From: Cohnella laeviribosi DSM 21336
GTDB lineage: Bacteria > Bacillota > Bacilli > Paenibacillales > Paenibacillaceae
NCBI RefSeq assembly: GCF_000378425.1
Contig: NZ_KB899845.1
Span: 1 to 35,723 of the forward strand
DNA: 35,723 nt
Direction of reading: 5' to 3'
Both the position numbers and the translations under genes were made by a program. Shown here in pieces: positions 32,203 through 35,723 of the stretch. Under the pieces are notes generated by a model. It was not told the origin of the DNA and made no database searches. It worked only from the letters and a program-made list of their open reading frames with translations. How positions within the stretch are numbered: position 1 is the stretch's first letter; every line of letters begins with the position of its first letter.

Positions 32203-33921
32203 TCATCTTGTTCCTTTTGCCGATGCGCCCGACTCGAAAATCTTCGACCTTTGCATGGCCGCGGAAACCTCGTTTCTGAAAGCGCTATGCCGCGGATACC
32301 TGCTTCTGTATTTTTCAATCAAATTCACGCCTTCTTGCCTCTCTCCCCTGTTCGCCAAAGTCTCGGCCATAGCGACCAACAGCCCCGCCGCTTTATGATA
32401 GCTCCCCCGATGCTGGTTTCCCACGATCGCGTCCACTCTTTTTCCGACCTCATCCATGCACCATCTCAAAAAAAACTGCTCCTGCTCTCCGGTCAGCGCA
32501 ATCGTTGTTATCGTATGTTCAATAACGCTCCGGTACTTCCCGATATACTCCGCGCCGCCATGACCGCTTGTTTGTCCGATCGCATCCTCCCATTGCTTGA
32601 GCAGAACCTTCGCGCCTTCTCCCCCTTTGGACAACACGATCATCAGATAAGCGACAATTACAGGCTTAGGGTTGTCGCTGTTGCTCCATCCGAGCGGACC
32701 CGCCTTGCGACAATATTCAAATACCTCCTCATATTTTCCCGCCAAAAGTAACGCATTAAAAAAGACTCCGTCTCGCACGTAAGCCATATGCCGCTCGCGA
32801 TTGTAGCCATTGTTCGAGAGTGTCCCGCTCCTGCTTCGAAGTTCCGTCATCCTCTGCTCCGCTTCCTCACGAATCTCTTCAAAGCAACCGCATTCAATGG
32901 CCGTCGTATACAGATCGACCAAACGTTCCATGGAAGGGGACGAGTAAAAGCTCTCTTTGTGCCCCTCCAGCTTTAACTGCGGGTCATCCTGGCTCTCACC
33001 GAGTTTCACAATGACATCCGCGATCTCCGCTCTCACGGTGTAATCGCGTGGAATCCTGCTCAGCCCTTCTCTGGCCACCCGGATGATGGCATCCGTGTCG
33101 CCTTGCGTCTCCAAGGCTCTAATCCAATCCATATAGGCCAGGGGATACGTTGCCGCATGTTCCCTTGCAAACTCGGAAATCGCCGGCACGCCGCCTTTCA
33201 AGATGATCGCTTCCCTGAGCCACTCGCTGACCTGCCAGTGATCTTGATTTTTCAAAAATTCAATCCAATCTGTCAAAAAAACGTCAAAATCCGGCAGCGA
33301 AACGTCTAATGCACCAGTAATGCTTTTTAGCTTAATACCTGAACCCAAATACCCATATTTGTTCATCGCATCGAAAATCGAAGCCGGCCGTTGTTCCGGA
33401 GCTGAATTCATATATACACAGCGTAGAAAAAGGGCAACCTGCTCGTCCAGATCGACCTCCAGCATGTTCGCGTAGTCCGCGCCGGGAAGATGTCCCGGCT
33501 CCTCGCCCATCTCCAGTATGCCGAACAGCTTCAGATAAGCTTCTTCAGCGGACTCGTAATCCCCTTGCAACAGCAAGCTTCTCGTTTGCAGGAAAAAAAC
33601 GTCCATTTCCCGCGCCCAGCTTTCATCGCCCCAGTCCCGCTCTTCATGGATATCTTCATCCCACCCCCATCCATCACAATAATCGCCATCTTCCACCCTT
33701 TGGGCAAAAGCATCTATCTCCTCAATCAGTCCGGTCGCATCCGGAAGAGCTTCTTGCTTCCCCCGCTCACGAGGGATCAATTTGTTCAGAAACTCTTGTC
33801 TTGTGGACGAAGGCTCCTCACTGGCCCAGTACAAGATCAGACTCCGGAAATCATCTGCCGTAAACCGGCTTATACGCGTCCGTACCTCTTCGATAAACTC
33901 CTTGTAGCTCAGTGCAGCCAT
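32203..33921 (-). CDS. Large helical-repeat (TPR-like) protein of unknown function
   Basis: This 572-residue soluble protein, strongly helical and acidic, has AAGGAG 7 nt before its ATG. Residues 1-60 form a conserved-looking N-terminal domain (SYKEFIEEVRTRISRFTADD), followed by an Asp/Trp-rich linker (about 75-100; DGWGWDEDIHEERDWGDESW). From about 105 on come repeated paired helices such as LLLQGDYESAEEAYLKLFGI and WIRALETQGDTDAIIRVARE, in the manner of TPR solenoids, which usually bind other proteins. No catalytic motif is visible. It is the first gene of the four-gene minus-strand cluster and may be the scaffold for its products. Confidence 0.7.
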   Translation of the reverse strand: MAALSYKEFIEEVRTRISRFTADDFRSLILYWASEEPSSTRQEFLNKLIPRERGKQEALPDATGLIEEIDAFAQRVEDGDYCDGWGWDEDIHEERDWGDESWAREMDVFFLQTRSLLLQGDYESAEEAYLKLFGILEMGEEPGHLPGADYANMLEVDLDEQVALFLRCVYMNSAPEQRPASIFDAMNKYGYLGSGIKLKSITGALDVSLPDFDVFLTDWIEFLKNQDHWQVSEWLREAIILKGGVPAISEFAREHAATYPLAYMDWIRALETQGDTDAIIRVAREGLSRIPRDYTVRAEIADVIVKLGESQDDPQLKLEGHKESFYSSPSMERLVDLYTTAIECGCFEEIREEAEQRMTELRSRSGTLSNNGYNRERHMAYVRDGVFFNALLLAGKYEEVFEYCRKAGPLGWSNSDNPKPVIVAYLMIVLSKGGEGAKVLLKQWEDAIGQTSGHGGAEYIGKYRSVIEHTITTIALTGEQEQFFLRWCMDEVGKRVDAIVGNQHRGSYHKAAGLLVAMAETLANRGERQEGVNLIEKYRSRYPRHSAFRNEVSAAMQRSKIFESGASAKGTR

Positions 33922-34085
33922 GCTCAGGCTCCTTTCTTATATGCTCGTCCGTACGGATATGCGCTGGAGGCGACGGAGAACATCGCCCTGTACGGGTACC
34001 GTTATAGTCATATTGTATCAAATAAGTAAATAAAGCCACCAACATAGATCGTTGAATGGCTTGAGCTTTTATTCATGCTTGCCTT

Positions 34086-34097
34086 AAATTATATTTT
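34086..34097 (+). repeat. Target duplication, left copy, of the IS1595 element
   Basis: AAATTATATTTT occurs here and again at 35116-35127, directly outside the two ends of the IS1595-family element. IS1595 elements usually make an 8-bp duplication; the extra bases may be chance or part of the terminal sequence. Confidence 0.8.
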
Positions 34098-34124
34098 CTG
34101 AATATCAAGTTAACTCCGCCAAGG

Positions 34125-35029
34125 TCATGATGTGAGCATCCGATAGGTGATCGTGTCGGTGGAAACACAGGCTGTCAGCAGGCGATTGAACAACTGGCCT
34201 TCAAACCGTCTGCGGTTGGTACGGAAACAAAATTCATCCAGATACGCTTGCAGGTGCTTGGGAGCCAGACCATGATAGGTGCCGCCGATAAACGCTTTGG
34301 CATTGGAAATCATCGTGTGCAGCCATTTCAGATGATCGGGGTTTTCCTTGACGTTAAACTCGAGCGGCTGGTGATCGTAACCTTCCTCTGCGAGCTTGCG
34401 ATACGAGCGGTACGCATCGCTGCTGATGGTGGCGCCGGGCTTGATATGTGCCGTGCAAAATCGACCAGCGTCTTGCCTTTGACATTCGGGATGACCTTCA
34501 TCTTCACATATTGTGGCGCTCCTTTCCCGTCTAGCGATACGGCTGCCAGTACGGGTGTTTGTTCCGTGCCGCGACCGCGTTTGCCGCCTTCGGTCGGCGC
34601 TCCGAAGAACGCGTCATCCAGTTCGACCAAACCGGCCAGCTGGTAATGGGCATCGCGATCTCCCATGGCTTTGCGAATCTTGTGAAGCATTAACCATGCC
34701 GTAGGGTAGGAGATTTCCAGTTCGCGCGAAAGGAATACTGCGGAAACGCCGCGTTTATCATGCGCCACAAGGAAAATCGCCCAAAACCAGGTTAGCAGCG
34801 GCGTATGGGATTTATGCAGAATCGTGCCGGCGGTTACCGAAGTCTGATGCTTGCAGCGCGTGCATTGATACAGCTTGCGGCGTTCCAGATAATAAAATGC
34901 ATCGTGCTCGCATTTGGGGCAACGAAAGCCGTTCGGCCAGCGGTTCTGGAACAGATGCTCGCGGCATGCGTCATCCGAATGAAACTTCTCTTGAAATCTC
35001 TTTAACGTCATCGCTTCTTGTTGGGCCAT
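34125..35029 (-). pseudogene. IS1595 (ISXO2-like) transposase, frameshifted
   Basis: The N-terminal zinc ribbon (FRCPKCEHDAFYYL, then LYQCTRCKHQTS) and the first catalytic Asp in LAGLVELDDAFFG are in the frame starting at 35029 (GGGAGTGG upstream). At about 34450, after LVDFARHI, the frame must change to continue with SSDAYRSY, the segment NPDHLKWLHTMISNAKAFI and FRTNRRRFEGQLFNRLL, which ends at 34125. One base has been gained or lost there. Otherwise the protein would be about 300 residues, normal for the family. Confidence 0.88.
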
Positions 35030-35041
35030 GACAACCACTCC

Positions 35042-35081
35042 CGAACATTCGTTTGTATTCAGTATACCAAACAAATGTTCG
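35042..35081. promoter_or_regulatory. Two LexA-like boxes in the transposase promoter region
   Basis: CGAACATTCGTTTG (35042-35055) and CAAACAAATGTTCG (35068-35081) are inverted copies differing at one base. Each fits the Bacillus LexA/DinR pattern CGAAC-N4-GTTYG. Between them lies TATACT on the minus strand, a possible -10 box 17 bp after TTCCCG. They are placed to repress the IS1595 transposase until DNA damage. The two may instead be one large dyad for another regulator. Confidence 0.55.
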
Positions 35082-35115
35082 GTCGGGAAGACGTTGCTGA
35101 GGCAACTTGATATTC

Positions 35116-35127
35116 AAATTATATTTT
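35116..35127 (+). repeat. Target duplication, right copy, of the IS1595 element
   Basis: AAATTATATTTT is identical to 34086-34097. The complement contains the TAA stop of vapC (35119-35121), so the insertion left the toxin reading frame intact at its end. Confidence 0.8.
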
Positions 35128-35517
35128 TAGCATCGGAAGACCATATTCACTTTGAACAAATACCATGTCCGAATCACGTGAAACCAAAGTTAACCGATGC
35201 TCCAAAGCTGCGGCGATGATCAATGCATCCGGAGTTTTGAGCCTCCGTCCTTTGGCCTTTTGATCTCGACGGATTTTCCCTGCTAATCGTGCAATTTCGG
35301 AATGAACGTGTAGGCATCTGCGTGGATTAAAAAGCTTTACACCTTGCAGCTCATATTCGGAACTTAACCCGCTGAAGACTTCACACTCCGAGATAACAGA
35401 AAAATAAATCCTCTTCTTTTCCTCGTTCGCTTTCCGCACAAAAGCCAATGCTGCTTCTTCGTTCGCCAATCATGCAATCGCAATATTGGTGTCCAATAAA
35501 TAACCATTCTCGCCCAT
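35119..35517 (-). pseudogene. vapC: VapC-type PIN-domain toxin with an in-frame TGA
   Basis: From the ATG at 35517 the frame reads MGENGYLLDTNIAIA, then TGA (35470-35472), then LANEEAALAFVRKANEE and on to a TAA at 35119. The PIN signatures are present: the first Asp in LLDTN, Glu in SECEVFSGL, Asp in TPDALIIAAALE and Asp in VSRDSD. A Trp at the TGA position would suit the family, so a TGG to TGA change is likely. VapC toxins cleave tRNA or rRNA. A TTG just after the TGA could start a shortened protein without the first catalytic Asp. The gene follows its antitoxin by one base. Confidence 0.75.
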
Positions 35518-35518
35518 T

Positions 35519-35723
35519 TTACGAGTCCCATTCCTCACGCATACGACTTACTTCTTCTTGTAGTTCTTTGGCCCGTTCAGGGGTCAGAACCCCTGCCGAT
35601 TCAAGAATATCATCAATCGAATAATCGTCTTCCAACTCGATGGTTTCGTTATCCAGATCAATTGTTACTCTACGATCCGTTATGTTTAACTTGGCTAGCA
35701 AAAACTTGAATTGTTCAGCCGTT
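35519..35723 (-). CDS. VapB-like antitoxin (N-terminus outside window)
   Basis: The frame enters from the window edge (AEQFKFLLAKLNITDRRVTI) and ends at a TAA at 35519. It contains an acidic DLDNETIELEDDYSIDDILE region and a C-terminal TPERAKELQEEVSRMREEWD helix. Acidic C-terminal helices of this kind wrap the PIN toxin in VapBC pairs. The DNA-binding N-terminus should lie beyond the window, although a TTG at 35701 could also be considered as a start. It is one base upstream of vapC, so the two are translationally coupled. Confidence 0.7.
   Translation of the reverse strand, partial: TAEQFKFLLAKLNITDRRVTIDLDNETIELEDDYSIDDILESAGVLTPERAKELQEEVSRMREEWDS

Larger units (their letters stand above)
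34098..35115 (-). mobile_element. IS1595-family insertion sequence, frameshifted
   Basis: A single transposase gene of the ISXO2-like type is bounded by short inverted repeats: GAATATCAAGTT reads inward at both ends (from about 34100 and from 35115), with CTC.GC conserved a few bases further in. A 12-bp direct repeat flanks the element. The insertion lies immediately downstream of vapC, whose stop codon is inside the duplicated bases. The transposase is frameshifted, so the copy is not autonomous. Confidence 0.85.

Noticed and set aside
30674..35472. Reassigned TGA codons (TGA read as Trp)
   Set aside because: Several complete genes in the window end at TGA (for example dabB and the chemoreceptor relic), and only two decaying genes in the accessory region have internal TGA, so nonsense mutation is the simpler explanation.

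Overview
The window looks like chromosome from an endospore-forming member of the Bacillales. Strong AGGAGG-type ribosome sites, frequent TTG and GTG starts, two ger spore-germination loci and many best-matching families from Bacillota all point that way. Base composition is moderate, with higher GC in the dab, terC and MFS genes. I cannot name a genus from the sequence alone; a Paenibacillaceae- or Alicyclobacillaceae-like organism is only a guess.

Layout. Positions 1-4430 are a worn accessory stretch: a transposase tail, a MATE efflux gene with a YkvA-like gene, a 3' scrap of a fluoride channel gene, an IS66 remnant fused to the end of an HD-GYP gene, an orphan UPF0175 protein and a small His/Tyr-rich protein. 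Positions 4769-5690 hold a two-gene fluoride exporter (crcB pair) with its own promoter, fluoride riboswitch and overlapping terminator. Positions 5685-9922 are dabB-dabA (also called mpsA-mpsB), an inorganic-carbon uptake system. They are followed by terC, an MFS transporter lacking its first helix, a Kef/GerN-type antiporter, an arsenic operon (arsR-acr3-arsC), ynfA and thyA, all on the minus strand.

On the plus strand from 17062 a consensus promoter drives an MpsC (DUF2294) homologue. It is followed, after a long terminator hairpin, by a protein that looks like a beta-carbonic anhydrase stripped of all its zinc ligands. With dabBA 7 kb away, these may be parts of one bicarbonate/CO2 system. 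Next come a broken chemotaxis receptor gene, a complete gerA-gerC-gerB operon with a small membrane protein, and a second ger locus wrecked by an IS21 element.

The IS21 element (about 23781-29476) is itself interrupted. Three overlapping tyrosine recombinase genes, a recombinase-in-trio (RIT) element, sit exactly in the P-loop codons of istB. The RIT ends carry six copies of the 10-bp word TTATGGAAAG in a regular mirrored layout, plus 29-bp terminal inverted repeats. Removing the insert restores a 261-residue IstB.

The right end (30263-35723) holds a four-gene minus-strand cluster of unknown role: a large helical-repeat protein, a small Cys-rich protein, a nucleotidyltransferase with a zinc ribbon, and a gene broken by TGA. 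Beyond it are a frameshifted IS1595-family element with two LexA-like boxes at its promoter, and a VapBC-type pair whose toxin gene carries an in-frame TGA. The right third of the window is therefore an active scrap-yard of nested insertions, deletions and nonsense mutations beside an otherwise ordinary chromosomal core.
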